A stretch of DNA of 64,000 bases, taken from assembly GCA_039183205.1 (NCBI GenBank), contig JBCDBR010000020.1:5569-69568 (forward strand), read 5' to 3'. This document shows, one piece after another, positions 25,180 through 34,157 of the stretch (its first letter is position 1; each line of letters begins with the position of its first letter). Under the pieces are notes generated by a model, which worked only from the letters and a program-made list of their open reading frames with translations, searched no databases and had not been told where the DNA came from. A program made the position numbers and the translations under genes. This stretch comes from HKCCE3408 sp039183205 (GTDB lineage Bacteria; Pseudomonadota; Alphaproteobacteria; Rhodobacterales; Rhodobacteraceae).

Positions 25180-26286
25180 TTACGGCGCATCGCCCCCCAC
25201 AAGCGCTTGCGCGAATTCATCGGGGTCAAACGGGGCAAGATCATCGATTTGCTCACCGATGCCAATGGCATGGATGGGCAGACCAAATTTGTCGGCCAAT
25301 GCAACCAAAACGCCGCCCTTCGCTGTGCCGTCCAATTTCGTCATGACCAAACCGGACACATCGGCCATCTTTTGGAAGGTCTCCACTTGCAGCAGCGCAT
25401 TTTGGCCCGTGGTTGCATCAAGCACCAGCAAGGTATTGTGCGGTGCATCGGGGTCCTTCTTGCGGATGACGCGGACGATTTTCGCCAGTTCCTCCATCAG
25501 ATCGGCGCGGTTTTGCAACCGACCTGCCGTATCGATCATGAGCAAATCCGCGCCATCGGCCTCAGCCTGTCCCATCGCATCGAAGGCAAGGGCCGCGGGA
25601 TCTGCGCCTTCGGGCGCTGTCAGCACCGGCACACCGGCCCGATCTCCCCAAACCTGGAGCTGTTCCACGGCCGCGGCGCGGAACGTATCCCCGGCTGCGA
25701 TGACCACCTTTTTCCCAGCGGCCTGAAATTGGCTGGCAAGCTTGCCGATCGTTGTGGTTTTGCCCGATCCGTTCACGCCAACCACTAAGACGACCTGAGG
25801 GGTTTTCGGATAAAGCGGCAATGGGCGAGCGACAGGCGCCATAACGCCCGCGATTTCCGTCGCCAAGAGCGCCTTGATCTCACGCGAGGACATCATCCGC
25901 CCAATCCGACCCTCGGCGACATTGGCGGTCACGCGCAGTGCCGTATCGACGCCCATATCAGCTGCAATCAATAATTCTTCGAGCTGTTCGAGCATGTCAT
26001 CATCAAGCACGCGCCGCGGCTCTGAACTGCGCCCCATCAAGCGTCCAACCAGGCCCGGACGGGCGCTATCAGGCGCGGGCTCTTCGGACATGGGCTGCGC
26101 TTCGGGCGTGGGCTCGGGATCGGCCAACGATGGCTCTGCGAGCCTCGGATGGCTCAGCGGCGCGTTGTCCCCGAGTGCTTCAGTTTCAGCCTCTGGCGCG
26201 GCGTCTTCGATTATCGCGTCCAATCCTGCGTCGATCTTGGACGCAGACTTGAACATTCGTTCGCGGAGTTTTTTGAAAAAGGCCAT
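25180..26286 (-). CDS. ftsY: Signal recognition particle receptor FtsY
   Basis: A 368-residue SRP GTPase that docks ribosome-nascent-chain complexes at the membrane. An acidic/variable N-terminal A region (~residues 20-75) precedes the N and G domains. GTPase motifs are VVGVNGSGKTTTIGKLA (~173-189), DTFRAAAVEQL, DTAGRLQNRADLMEEL (~251-266), TKLDGTAKGGVLVALADKFGLP and GEQIDDLAPFDPDEFA. Transcribed with the downstream DMT and YciB genes. The ~110 bases upstream separate it from the fused E/F subunit gene. Confidence 0.97.
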   Translation of the reverse strand: MAFFKKLRERMFKSASKIDAGLDAIIEDAAPEAETEALGDNAPLSHPRLAEPSLADPEPTPEAQPMSEEPAPDSARPGLVGRLMGRSSEPRRVLDDDMLEQLEELLIAADMGVDTALRVTANVAEGRIGRMMSSREIKALLATEIAGVMAPVARPLPLYPKTPQVVLVVGVNGSGKTTTIGKLASQFQAAGKKVVIAAGDTFRAAAVEQLQVWGDRAGVPVLTAPEGADPAALAFDAMGQAEADGADLLMIDTAGRLQNRADLMEELAKIVRVIRKKDPDAPHNTLLVLDATTGQNALLQVETFQKMADVSGLVMTKLDGTAKGGVLVALADKFGLPIHAIGIGEQIDDLAPFDPDEFAQALVGGDAP

Positions 26287-26395
26287 CGCACGCTCCCTTG
26301 CCCCTTCACCTAAGCGACAGCCACGCAGGATGGAAGTGCATACGCCTCATCCAAAGCGCGTGCAGAACAGGCGCGCCTAAGCCCTTAGCTTGCCT

Positions 26396-28093
26396 TCAAA
26401 TCTCGTCAGGGAAATGTTTCATCGTCAGGCGAATGGGGTTCGGCGCCGCTTGGCCCAGCCCACAGATGGAGGCATCGGACATCGCTTGGCACAACTCTTC
26501 CAGCAAACCCTGGTCCCATGTGTCCGCTTTCATCAATTTCACAGCTTTTTCGCAGCCCACCCGGCACGGCGTACATTGCCCGCAACTTTCGCTCTCAAAA
26601 AACCGCAACATGTTCAAAGCGGCGGCGCGCGCGGAATCGTGGTCGGAAAGGACCACCACAGCTGCCGATCCAATAAACGAACCCAAAGGTTGCAGCGTGT
26701 CAAAATCAAGCGGCACGTCGTTTATTTCGGCAGGCAGCAGCCCCGACGATGGTCCTCCGGGCTGATAGGCCTTAAATATATGGCCCTCTGCCATGCCGCC
26801 AGCCGCTTCGATGATATCAAGGATCGTGGAGCCTGCGGGTAGCAAATACACACCTGGTTTGGACACACGCCCCGATACCGAATAGCTGCGCAAACCGGTC
26901 CGTCCGTTCTTTTCGACGCTCGACATCACATCGGGGCCTTCGCGGCAGACGCGAGCAACCCAATAAAGCGTCTCAATGTTGTGCACCAAGGTCGGTTTTC
27001 CAAACAGACCAACCTGAGCGACATAGGGCGGCCGATGCCGTGGCAGGCCGCGTTTGCCCTCAATCGACTCAATCATCGCGCTTTCTTCGCCACAGATGTA
27101 TGCACCAGCTCCACGGCGCAGCTCGACATAGCCCTTATCCACAAGACCTTCGTCTTCTAGGGCCTTGATCTCAGACCGTAAAATCTCGATACACACAGGG
27201 TATTCATCGCGCATGTAGATAAACACGCGGGCCGCTTCTACAGCCCAGGCTGCGATCAACATGCCCTCCAAAAACAGATGCGGCGTTCGCTCAAGATAGT
27301 ATCGATCCTTGAAGGTTCCGGGCTCGCCCTCATCACCGTTCACGGCAAGGTAGCGCGGGCCTGGATTGGCACGCACAAAGCCCCACTTTTTGCCGGACGG
27401 GAACCCTGCGCCGCCCAGACCGCGGAGGCCAGAGGACAAAACGGTTTCCTGCACCTCTGCCCAATCGCCCGCCGCGCGTAACTGCCGCAGACTGGCATAG
27501 CCGCCTTGATCCATATATGCGCGTAACCCTTCGTAAAATGGCACGCGAGGATGCGTATCATCGGCATCAATCGCCGATTGCACTGCAGCCGGCGTGGCAA
27601 AGTCGAGATGGTTGTGGCCAATCTCCAAAACGGGCGCGGTGTCGCAGCGGCCCATGCACGGGGCACGCAGGACGCGGACCTTAGCGGGGTCGAACCCGGT
27701 GCTCAGCGCTTCGGCAAGCGCATCGGCACCTGCAAGCTCACAACTTAAGGAATCGCAGACACGAATGGTGAGCGCCGGCGGTGGCGTTTCACCTTCGCGC
27801 ACAAGGTCAAAATGGGCGTAAAAACTTGCCACCTCCCAGATTTCCGCCATGGGCAGACCCATCTCTTCTGCCAGGGCGCGCAGGTGACGGGCGGCGAGGT
27901 GGCCGAACCGGTCCTGCACGAGATGGAGATGTTCGATCAGCAGATCACGCCGACGCGGCCGATCGCCAAGCAAATCTTGGATTTCCTTCCAGGCGACATC
28001 GTCCAATTGGCGGCCCTTCGGGACCGGACGCCCTTTGCCGCGGCCAGATTTCCATATGCCGTCGCCGCCCATTTTGTCCCCGTCCAGCGCCAT
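26396..28093 (-). CDS. NuoE-NuoF-like fused subunit, NAD-dependent formate dehydrogenase beta type
   Basis: A 565-residue fusion. Residues ~30-180 are a NuoE-type [2Fe-2S] domain (IRVCDSLSCELAGADAL, LRAPCMGRCDTAP supply four cysteines). The rest is NuoF-like: FMN motif GLRGLGGAGFPSGKKWGFV (~220), NAD region GDEGEPGTFKDRYYLE, and [4Fe-4S] SESCGQCTPCRVGCEKAV (~505). The length and the GDEGEPGTFKDRYYLERTPH sequence match the beta subunit of soluble NAD-dependent formate dehydrogenases in Rhodobacterales. ATG 28093 has GGAGG five bases upstream. No alpha (molybdopterin) subunit gene lies next to it: ftsY is downstream and the divergent alkB upstream. Confidence 0.85.
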   Translation of the reverse strand: MALDGDKMGGDGIWKSGRGKGRPVPKGRQLDDVAWKEIQDLLGDRPRRRDLLIEHLHLVQDRFGHLAARHLRALAEEMGLPMAEIWEVASFYAHFDLVREGETPPPALTIRVCDSLSCELAGADALAEALSTGFDPAKVRVLRAPCMGRCDTAPVLEIGHNHLDFATPAAVQSAIDADDTHPRVPFYEGLRAYMDQGGYASLRQLRAAGDWAEVQETVLSSGLRGLGGAGFPSGKKWGFVRANPGPRYLAVNGDEGEPGTFKDRYYLERTPHLFLEGMLIAAWAVEAARVFIYMRDEYPVCIEILRSEIKALEDEGLVDKGYVELRRGAGAYICGEESAMIESIEGKRGLPRHRPPYVAQVGLFGKPTLVHNIETLYWVARVCREGPDVMSSVEKNGRTGLRSYSVSGRVSKPGVYLLPAGSTILDIIEAAGGMAEGHIFKAYQPGGPSSGLLPAEINDVPLDFDTLQPLGSFIGSAAVVVLSDHDSARAAALNMLRFFESESCGQCTPCRVGCEKAVKLMKADTWDQGLLEELCQAMSDASICGLGQAAPNPIRLTMKHFPDEI

Positions 28094-28233
28094 CGCGCCC
28101 TCCGCATCATCGATCAAGCTCGCTTTATACGATCAAGCGGTGAGTTTCACCGATCAAAACCGACACGCTTTCGCCGCAATGCGCAAGCAGGTTATGTTGG
28201 GACAATATAGGGAAACCTATTGAGGTCTGATCG

Positions 28234-29322
28234 ATGCCCCTAATCATCCGGTACGCCATCATCACGCTCACGCCCGCGGTCTTTATCGTATTTGGGGCGT
28301 TCTTTGGCGGCGTTTGGCCGGCCCTGGCGCTGATTTGGTTGACGGTTTTGACGGCCGGCATGGATCAAATCTTGCCTGACGCACGCGCGGATGACCGCGC
28401 CGAGCCTTGGGCAACACGGCTATCGATTGGGCTTGCAATCCTTCATCTGGCGCTGATCCCGACTGTTCTGGCCGGTCTTGGCAATCCAAACACGTCCTTT
28501 GGCGCGCAGATCTTGCTGTTCTTCGCGACAGCGTCCTTTATGGGGCAGGTCAGCCATGCCAATGCGCATGATCTGATCCATCGTCGCGACCGGCGCCTTT
28601 TCGCGCTCGGAGCGGCCGTCTACGCGTCAATCCTTTATGGCCACCATGTTTCGGCCCATAGGATGGTCCATCACGCCCATGTCGGCACGCCGGAGGATCC
28701 CGCTACACCGCGTCATGGCGAGGGGTTTTGGAGCTATGTCGCACGGGCCTGGCCCGGAAATATCGCCGCCGGATGGGAGGCCGAGGTCGCGCGCCTTTCC
28801 CGTCGGAATTTACCCATTTGGTCGCAGGAAAATCCCTATCTTTTCTGGCTCGTTGGTGCGGTTCTGAGTTTGGCCGTTGCGGTGATGATCGGCGGATTTT
28901 TGGGCCTCGTCGTATTCTTGCTGCTCATCGGTCTTGTGCACCTTCAAATGCTGCTGAGTGATTATATCCAACATTACGGATTGCAACGCCTTCGCCTACC
29001 GGGCGGGCGGGTGGAGCCGGTGGGGCCGCACCATAGCTGGGATGCGCCAAGTGGATTTTCGGCGCTCCTGCTGATGAATGCACCGCGCCATTCCGAACAC
29101 CACCGCCATCCCGACCGACCGTATCAGGCTTTGGGCAGCGCAGAACCCGGCCCGCGCCTGCCCTATCCGTTACCGATCATGGCTGTGTTGGCCGTCTTTC
29201 CGCCGCTCTGGCAACGCGTGATGGATCGACGTGCCTTGAAAGTCATGGAAGCAGCCAAAGCGAGACTGGGCATCGATGACAGTGTCGCGCCGGGCGATGT
29301 ACGCAAAGCACTGATCGGCTAA
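28234..29322 (+). CDS. alkB: Alkane 1-monooxygenase (AlkB-type)
   Basis: A 362-residue membrane di-iron hydroxylase that oxidises the terminal carbon of alkanes. The eight-histidine boxes of AlkB are visible: NAHDLIHRRDRRLF (~residues 109-122), HRMVHHAHVGTPEDPATPRHGE (~142-163, with HHAHVGT) and MNAPRHSEHHRHPDRPYQAL (~280-299). Several membrane helices precede and follow (N-terminal ~5-65 and ~205-245). It is somewhat shorter than the ~400-residue Pseudomonas enzyme, like other Rhodobacterales members. No rubredoxin gene is adjacent. Divergent from the fused E/F gene, convergent with the DUF815 gene, overlapping it by four bases. Confidence 0.9.
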   Translation: MPLIIRYAIITLTPAVFIVFGAFFGGVWPALALIWLTVLTAGMDQILPDARADDRAEPWATRLSIGLAILHLALIPTVLAGLGNPNTSFGAQILLFFATASFMGQVSHANAHDLIHRRDRRLFALGAAVYASILYGHHVSAHRMVHHAHVGTPEDPATPRHGEGFWSYVARAWPGNIAAGWEAEVARLSRRNLPIWSQENPYLFWLVGAVLSLAVAVMIGGFLGLVVFLLLIGLVHLQMLLSDYIQHYGLQRLRLPGGRVEPVGPHHSWDAPSGFSALLLMNAPRHSEHHRHPDRPYQALGSAEPGPRLPYPLPIMAVLAVFPPLWQRVMDRRALKVMEAAKARLGIDDSVAPGDVRKALIG

Positions 29323-30149
29323 AGCCGAACACCGCGGCGGCCGGCAAGGTCCACGAAAAACTGCCACGCGACACGCCCGGATCGGGCGCCCCGGGTTGCC
29401 TGCCATTCAATGGCTTCGGCCCTGAGAGTTTGGCCATCGATCTCGACCGCGTGGGCGTCGCAATAGGCTCGGATCATGCTGAGGTAATCGTCTTGGCTGC
29501 ACGGATGAAAACCGATCCAAAGGCCGAAACGATCGCTCAGGCTGACTTTTTCCTCGACGGCCTCCGACGGGTTGATCGCGCTCGACCGCTCGTTCTCGAT
29601 CATGTCTCGCGGCATCAAGTGGCGTCGGTTGGATGTGGCATAGAACACCACATTGTCCGGGCGCCCCTCAATGCCGCCATCAAGCACCGCTTTGAGGGAT
29701 TTGTAGTGCTCGTCATCATGGCTAAACGACAAATCATCACAGAACAGCACAACCTGCCGCGGTGCGGCACGCAGCAAGGTCAGCAGCCGCCCAATCGACG
29801 GCAAGTCCTCGCGAAGGACTTCAACCAAAGCCAGAGACGTGTCCGCGGCCACCTCGGCGTGCACGGCTTTGACCAGGCTAGATTTGCCCATGCCCCGTGC
29901 GCCCCATAAGAGCGCGTTATTAGCCGGCAGGCAGGCCGCGAAATGACGCGTGTTTTGCAAAAGCGTATCGCGTGACCGGTCGATCCCATGCAGCAAGGAC
30001 AGCGGAATGCGATTGACCTGCCCGACCGGGGTTAAGCGGTCGGGATCCGCGTGCCAAACAAATGCATCTGCGGCGTGCCAGTCCGGCGGCTGAGCTGGCG
30101 GCGGCGCGATCCGCTCCAATGCCGCCGCGATCCGCTCTTGTGGTGTCAC
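29319..30149 (-). CDS. DUF815 AAA-type ATPase
   Basis: A 276-residue ATPase. Walker A is LLWGARGMGKSSLVKAVH (~residues 79-96) and Walker B is VVLFCDDLSFSHDDEHY (~133-149). YATSNRRHLMPRDMIEN and VSLSDRFGLWIGFHPCSQDDY are DUF815 signatures. The family is uncharacterised, ATP-binding and soluble. It starts with GTG overlapping the tatC stop by four bases, so it is the last gene of the tat operon; a link to Tat export is suggested by position only. Confidence 0.92.
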   Translation of the reverse strand: MTPQERIAAALERIAPPPAQPPDWHAADAFVWHADPDRLTPVGQVNRIPLSLLHGIDRSRDTLLQNTRHFAACLPANNALLWGARGMGKSSLVKAVHAEVAADTSLALVEVLREDLPSIGRLLTLLRAAPRQVVLFCDDLSFSHDDEHYKSLKAVLDGGIEGRPDNVVFYATSNRRHLMPRDMIENERSSAINPSEAVEEKVSLSDRFGLWIGFHPCSQDDYLSMIRAYCDAHAVEIDGQTLRAEAIEWQATRGARSGRVAWQFFVDLAGRRGVRL

Positions 30150-31039
30150 TCGCCTGCCTCTGGCCCTTCGCGTAGCTCCGCTTCAAGGTCCTCATCGTAA
30201 AGGCCTTCTTCCTTCAGCTTCGCAATCCGCTGTCGCTCAACCATAACGACGAGTAGAATCGACACTTCGTAAAGGCCGTAAACAACAACGAACAAGATCA
30301 GTTGCGTGATCACGTCGGGCGGCGTGATCAAAGCGGCGAGCGTCAATATGCCGACGACGGCATATTTCCGCACGCGGCGAAGCCCATCCGCCGAAACCAA
30401 ACCCGCTTTGCCCAACAGCGTCAAAAGGACTGGCAACTGAAAGCACAAGCCAAATGCGAAAATGAACTTGAGCGCCAAATCCGTTGAAGCCTGAATGGAA
30501 CCCAGAAAGGCTGTCTGAAGTTCTGTAGAGTTTTCAGTCGGCTGTTGCGTTTCAGCGCCGGTCACAAAGTTCGTCACCATCGGTATTACATCCGAAAAAC
30601 CGATAAAGAAATTCATCGCGAGCGGGGTAACTACGTAATGCGCAAACGAAGCACCGGCGACAAACAGAAACGGCGTGGCGAACAGGAAGGGCAGGATTGC
30701 GCCTTGTTCTGACTTGTAAAGTCCGGGCGCCACGAAGCGCCAAAGCTGATGCGCAATGACGGGAAAGGACATAAAAAATCCTCCAATCACTGAAACTCGC
30801 ACATACGTAAAAAACAGCTCATGCGGCGCAAGCGTGACCAACGTGGCTTCTTGCCCCCGGGCAACAAGCACGCCCAAAAGTGGCTGCTGGATAAAGCTGA
30901 GCAATTCCGCGGCAAAAACGAAGACAATGATCATCCCGACGAGAAAGGCGAGTACCGCCCGGATGAGTCGGGTGCGCAACTCTGCCAGATGCTCGATCAG
31001 CGGAGCCGAGCTATCTTCGATGTGATCCTCAGTGCTCAC
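30146..31039 (-). CDS. tatC: Sec-independent protein translocase TatC
   Basis: A 297-residue membrane protein with six helices, the receptor for twin-arginine signal peptides. Signatures are SSAPLIEHLAELRTRLIRAVL (~residues 10-30), FMSFPVIAHQLWRFVAPGLYKSE (~93-115) and LITPPDVITQLILFVVVYGLYE (~240-262). A charged C-terminal tail follows. It starts with GTG overlapping the tatB stop (GTGA) and is followed by the DUF815 gene. Confidence 0.96.
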   Translation of the reverse strand: MSTEDHIEDSSAPLIEHLAELRTRLIRAVLAFLVGMIIVFVFAAELLSFIQQPLLGVLVARGQEATLVTLAPHELFFTYVRVSVIGGFFMSFPVIAHQLWRFVAPGLYKSEQGAILPFLFATPFLFVAGASFAHYVVTPLAMNFFIGFSDVIPMVTNFVTGAETQQPTENSTELQTAFLGSIQASTDLALKFIFAFGLCFQLPVLLTLLGKAGLVSADGLRRVRKYAVVGILTLAALITPPDVITQLILFVVVYGLYEVSILLVVMVERQRIAKLKEEGLYDEDLEAELREGPEAGE

Positions 31040-31503
31040 GTGTTTGGCGCCCCGTCACGGCTTGGCTCTGGCTGTGCCTGTGGCGCCGGACCCTTAGAGA
31101 CTTGGTCGTCCTCGGTGACCGGGGTGTCGCTTCCGCGCGCAGCCCGGACTTCCTCGGCGCGTTCTTTGGCCTTTTTGCTGTCTGCTGCGCGCTCCGCAGC
31201 CAGCTTCCGGCTTTCAGAACCTTCGGGGTACTTTGTCGGATCAATTCCCTCAAAGGCTTTGTTTACCGCATCGAGCCCCATTTTCTTTGGATTCGACATT
31301 TGACGCAGGTCTTTGGTGATATCCGACATGCCGGAATCGCTGGCTGCATCGTTCATCGCGCGGTTGAATTCGCGCGCCATACCACGGACGCGCCCGGTAA
31401 ACTGGCCGACGGATCGGAACATTTTTGGCAAGTCCTTGGGACCGACGACGATCAACGCCACGATCCCGATCACCAATAGCTCCATCATACCAATGTCAGG
31501 CAT
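31036..31503 (-). CDS. tatB: Sec-independent protein translocase TatB
   Basis: A 155-residue protein: one N-terminal membrane helix (MMELLVIGIVALIVVGPKDLP, residues ~6-26) with the conserved GPKDLP turn, an amphipathic helix (RSVGQFTGRVRGMAREFNRAM) and a long charged C-terminal tail rich in Lys, Glu and Ala. It forms the substrate-binding complex with TatC. It lies between tatA (22-base gap) and tatC (4-base overlap). Confidence 0.95.
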   Translation of the reverse strand: MPDIGMMELLVIGIVALIVVGPKDLPKMFRSVGQFTGRVRGMAREFNRAMNDAASDSGMSDITKDLRQMSNPKKMGLDAVNKAFEGIDPTKYPEGSESRKLAAERAADSKKAKERAEEVRAARGSDTPVTEDDQVSKGPAPQAQPEPSRDGAPNT

Positions 31504-31524
31504 TCTCAGCCCTCACGCGATAGA

Positions 31525-31749
31525 TCAGGTCCGGTCGCGCTCGGCCTCTGGTGTAATGTCGCGCGCAGCGGCTGCCTCATCCGCCGATGCATTCTCGATT
31601 TCTTCCGTTCCGTCCTTTACGCCGCGCTTAAACGCGGTGATGCCTTTGCCGACCTCGCCCATAAGGTTGGCGATTTTGCCACGGCCAAACAGGACCAAGA
31701 CAACGACAGCGATCAAAAGAATGCCTGGCAATCCGATATTATTGAGCAT
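31525..31749 (-). CDS. tatA: Sec-independent protein translocase TatA
   Basis: A 74-residue protein forming the Tat pore. One membrane helix (GLPGILLIAVVVLVLFGRGK) ends in FGRGKI, followed by the amphipathic helix NLMGEVGKGITAFKRGVKDG, the classic TatA features. First gene of tatABC-DUF815. The ~140 bases upstream, up to the ABC ATPase stop, hold the promoter side; nothing specific was identified there. Confidence 0.95.
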   Translation of the reverse strand: MLNNIGLPGILLIAVVVLVLFGRGKIANLMGEVGKGITAFKRGVKDGTEEIENASADEAAAARDITPEAERDRT

Positions 31750-31888
31750 CGTCTTCTCCCTATGTTGGCGGATCTCCGCCGCAATATCCCGATATCCACG
31801 CGATATTTAAGCTCGCTCGGCTCAACTTCAAAGCCCACTCGCGCGAAAGCTCGCCCTTTTAGCCGAAAATGCAGGCCGACGACAAGCT

Positions 31889-32980
31889 TCATTCCCCGCG
31901 ATGTGGAAACACAAAGCACCGGTCGCGGCGCACGGTGAGCCAAAGAGCGGTGCCTGGCTTTGGTAAAAAAACGGCCGGGACCGTCGCCTTAAGGATGTCG
32001 CCGTTGAAGTCCATGCGAAATTCGACAAGGCTTTCGTGCCCCATAAAACGCGCCCGTTTGACAACGCCGCGGGCGGGTACGCCGTCTTGAGGCGTTGGGT
32101 TCGGACCGCGCCCGTTACGGTCGAAATCGATCTTCACGTGCTGCGGCCGGAAGACAATATCCACCTGCGTCCCATCGGCATGACCGGGGGCGAGGAACTG
32201 GCCAAAGGCGGTATCCGTCAAGGCCCCCGCAACCTCGCCGCTGAGCACATTTACATCCGAAAAGAAAGCTGCCGCCGCCTGGTCGACCGGTGCGTTATAA
32301 ACGTTATAAGGTGCGCCCTGCTGGACGATTTGTCCGTCGCGCATTAGGGCAATTTGATCGGCCATCCGCATCGCTTCTTCGGGTTCATGCGTGACCAAGA
32401 GAACGGCCGTGCCTTCCTCTTTCAGAAGTTGCAACGTCTCGTCTCGAATACCGTCGCGCAACCGATTGTCCAGCCCTGAAAACGGCTCGTCCATCAGCAT
32501 CACTTTCGGCCTCGGCGCGAGCGCGCGCGCCAGGGCAACCCGTTGCTGCTCTCCACCCGAAAGCATGTGCGGAGCCTTTTTTCCATACCCGCTCAGGTGC
32601 ACGCGTTCGAGCAATGCCGCGACGCGCCGTTTGGTCTCTGATGCAGGGCCGCGCAGGCCAAAACCGATATTGTCGGCGATACTAAGGTGCGGAAAAAGCG
32701 CGAAATCTTGGAACATCAGCCCAATTTCGCGGGCCTCCGGAGGCAGGTGTAGCGCGGAATTGGAAACCACCTTGCCGTCAATCGCCACCTGCCCGCTCGA
32801 TTGGCGGTCCACGCCGGCGATGACCCGCAACGTTGTGGACTTTCCGCACCCAGACGGGCCCAACAGGCATAAAACCTCACCACCGGAGACCGAAAGATTT
32901 ACGTCCTGCAAAACAAGGCTGCCGCCAATGTGACAATCGAGGTTTTGAACCTCTAATCGAGGCGGCTCGGGCAAGGACAT
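31889..32980 (-). CDS. ABC transporter ATP-binding protein (Fe3+/spermidine-type, FbpC-like)
   Basis: A 363-residue ATPase with a C-terminal TOBE domain. Walker A LLGPSGCGKSTTLRV (~residues 38-52), Q-loop LMFQDFALFPHLS (~88-100), signature MLSGGEQQRVALARALA (~137-153), Walker B VMLMDEPFSGLDN (~157-169) and switch LLVTHEPEEA. The C-terminal half (~240-360) resembles MOI/TOBE domains of iron(III), thiamine, sulfate or polyamine importers. No permease or binding-protein gene is adjacent, so it is an orphan in this window and the substrate is unknown. Confidence 0.92.
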   Translation of the reverse strand: MSLPEPPRLEVQNLDCHIGGSLVLQDVNLSVSGGEVLCLLGPSGCGKSTTLRVIAGVDRQSSGQVAIDGKVVSNSALHLPPEAREIGLMFQDFALFPHLSIADNIGFGLRGPASETKRRVAALLERVHLSGYGKKAPHMLSGGEQQRVALARALAPRPKVMLMDEPFSGLDNRLRDGIRDETLQLLKEEGTAVLLVTHEPEEAMRMADQIALMRDGQIVQQGAPYNVYNAPVDQAAAAFFSDVNVLSGEVAGALTDTAFGQFLAPGHADGTQVDIVFRPQHVKIDFDRNGRGPNPTPQDGVPARGVVKRARFMGHESLVEFRMDFNGDILKATVPAVFLPKPGTALWLTVRRDRCFVFPHRGE

Positions 32981-33032
32981 TGCAGCGTTAATCCGACGGA
33001 TTTGTTCAGGATTTGCAGGTAGCAGCGCGGCG

Positions 33033-34157
33033 TTATGCGTGCAAGTTGAACTCTAGGCTGCCCAAAATGCGGCCATTGACCTGCACCGATAATTGCTGTG
33101 CGCCAGGATAGAGCGTGAAGGTCGTCGCATCCGCTTTGAATCTGTGGCGTTTTTTGATCGTGAGCGGTTTTCCCGGTTTGATCTGCGCTTGCTTCAGCTT
33201 GAACACCTTCGGCGATTGGGTGCCCGCCGCTTTGCGAAAGCCCATCACGTAGTCGACCAAAACCGGCGTCGGCTCCGGCGCGGACAAGGTCAGCGTGATT
33301 TCGGCCGTGCCGCCGATGGCAATATCGGTCGGCGCGATCGCTAACGCCTCAAGCGATACCGGTGCGTCTGTCCGATATCCCAGGGCCGCCATCGCCCGCG
33401 GCGCACCGGCCTTAATCTCAGATCGAAGCGCGTGAGCCGTCATCCATGCCAATTCCTTCGGGTCGCCGCGCCCCTCCGCATGCCAGGCATCAAGCCGGTC
33501 ATAGACCATGTCGGCTGCGAATTTGGTGATGTCGTTTAGGTGATTGGCCACCGAGCGCGTGACGAAGCGTGTGTGGTCGGCATGCAGTTGGTCCAAAAGC
33601 GGCAAGGGCGTCAGCGGGTCCAGATCAAGCCGCTGCGCCCAGGGCAATCTTGGCCGCGTGCCTTCACTGACAAGGCGACGAACGTGGTAGTTCTCATCTC
33701 GCACCCACATCGCCAATCGCGCCAATGTCTCCTCCGGCCAACGGTTCAGAAAGGGGCGGATGTAAAGCTCCATTGAGAAGCGTTTGGTTGCTGCATGCAG
33801 CAGATCAAGCGCCCGTTCGCGATGCGCGTCGAGCCCATGCCGTACAGCCAAGATCCCTGGCACGGCATGAATAAAATGGCCGAAATCGTCATCACGCAAG
33901 GTCGGATCGAGCGGTGCGGGCATGGCCGCCTCAACTGCGTCGGCCATCGCCGGAAAGTCGCGCGGCAAGTGCGGCTCTAGACAATCCGCGATCCAATCCA
34001 ATCGCTGCAAAAGCTCGCGCTCAGGGAAACCCGCCAAAACGTTATCCACAAACGCGCGCTTGGGGAACCCCTTGACCCCAATGGAAAATTCATCTGCCAG
34101 TTGACCGATGGTTTCTGCGTTGAACAGGTGGTCCTTTAGCGAAAATCGCTCGGTCAT
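33033..34157 (-). CDS. DNA alkylation repair protein, AlkC/AlkD-like
   Basis: A 374-residue protein. The N-terminal ~265 residues are helical repeats of the DNA alkylation repair (HEAT-like) fold, with FSLKDHLFNAETIGQLADEF, RFSMELYIRPFLNRWPEETL and RDENYHVRRLVSEGTRPRLPW. These resemble Bacillus AlkC rather than AlkD. The last ~100 residues (VSLEALAIAPTDIAIGGTAE and onward) are beta-rich and fit the Ig-like C-terminal domain of AlkC. It would excise 3-methyladenine-type lesions; activity is not proven by sequence. Start ATG 34157 overlaps the SDR stop (ATGA), so the two are co-translated. Confidence 0.85.
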   Translation of the reverse strand: MTERFSLKDHLFNAETIGQLADEFSIGVKGFPKRAFVDNVLAGFPERELLQRLDWIADCLEPHLPRDFPAMADAVEAAMPAPLDPTLRDDDFGHFIHAVPGILAVRHGLDAHRERALDLLHAATKRFSMELYIRPFLNRWPEETLARLAMWVRDENYHVRRLVSEGTRPRLPWAQRLDLDPLTPLPLLDQLHADHTRFVTRSVANHLNDITKFAADMVYDRLDAWHAEGRGDPKELAWMTAHALRSEIKAGAPRAMAALGYRTDAPVSLEALAIAPTDIAIGGTAEITLTLSAPEPTPVLVDYVMGFRKAAGTQSPKVFKLKQAQIKPGKPLTIKKRHRFKADATTFTLYPGAQQLSVQVNGRILGSLEFNLHA

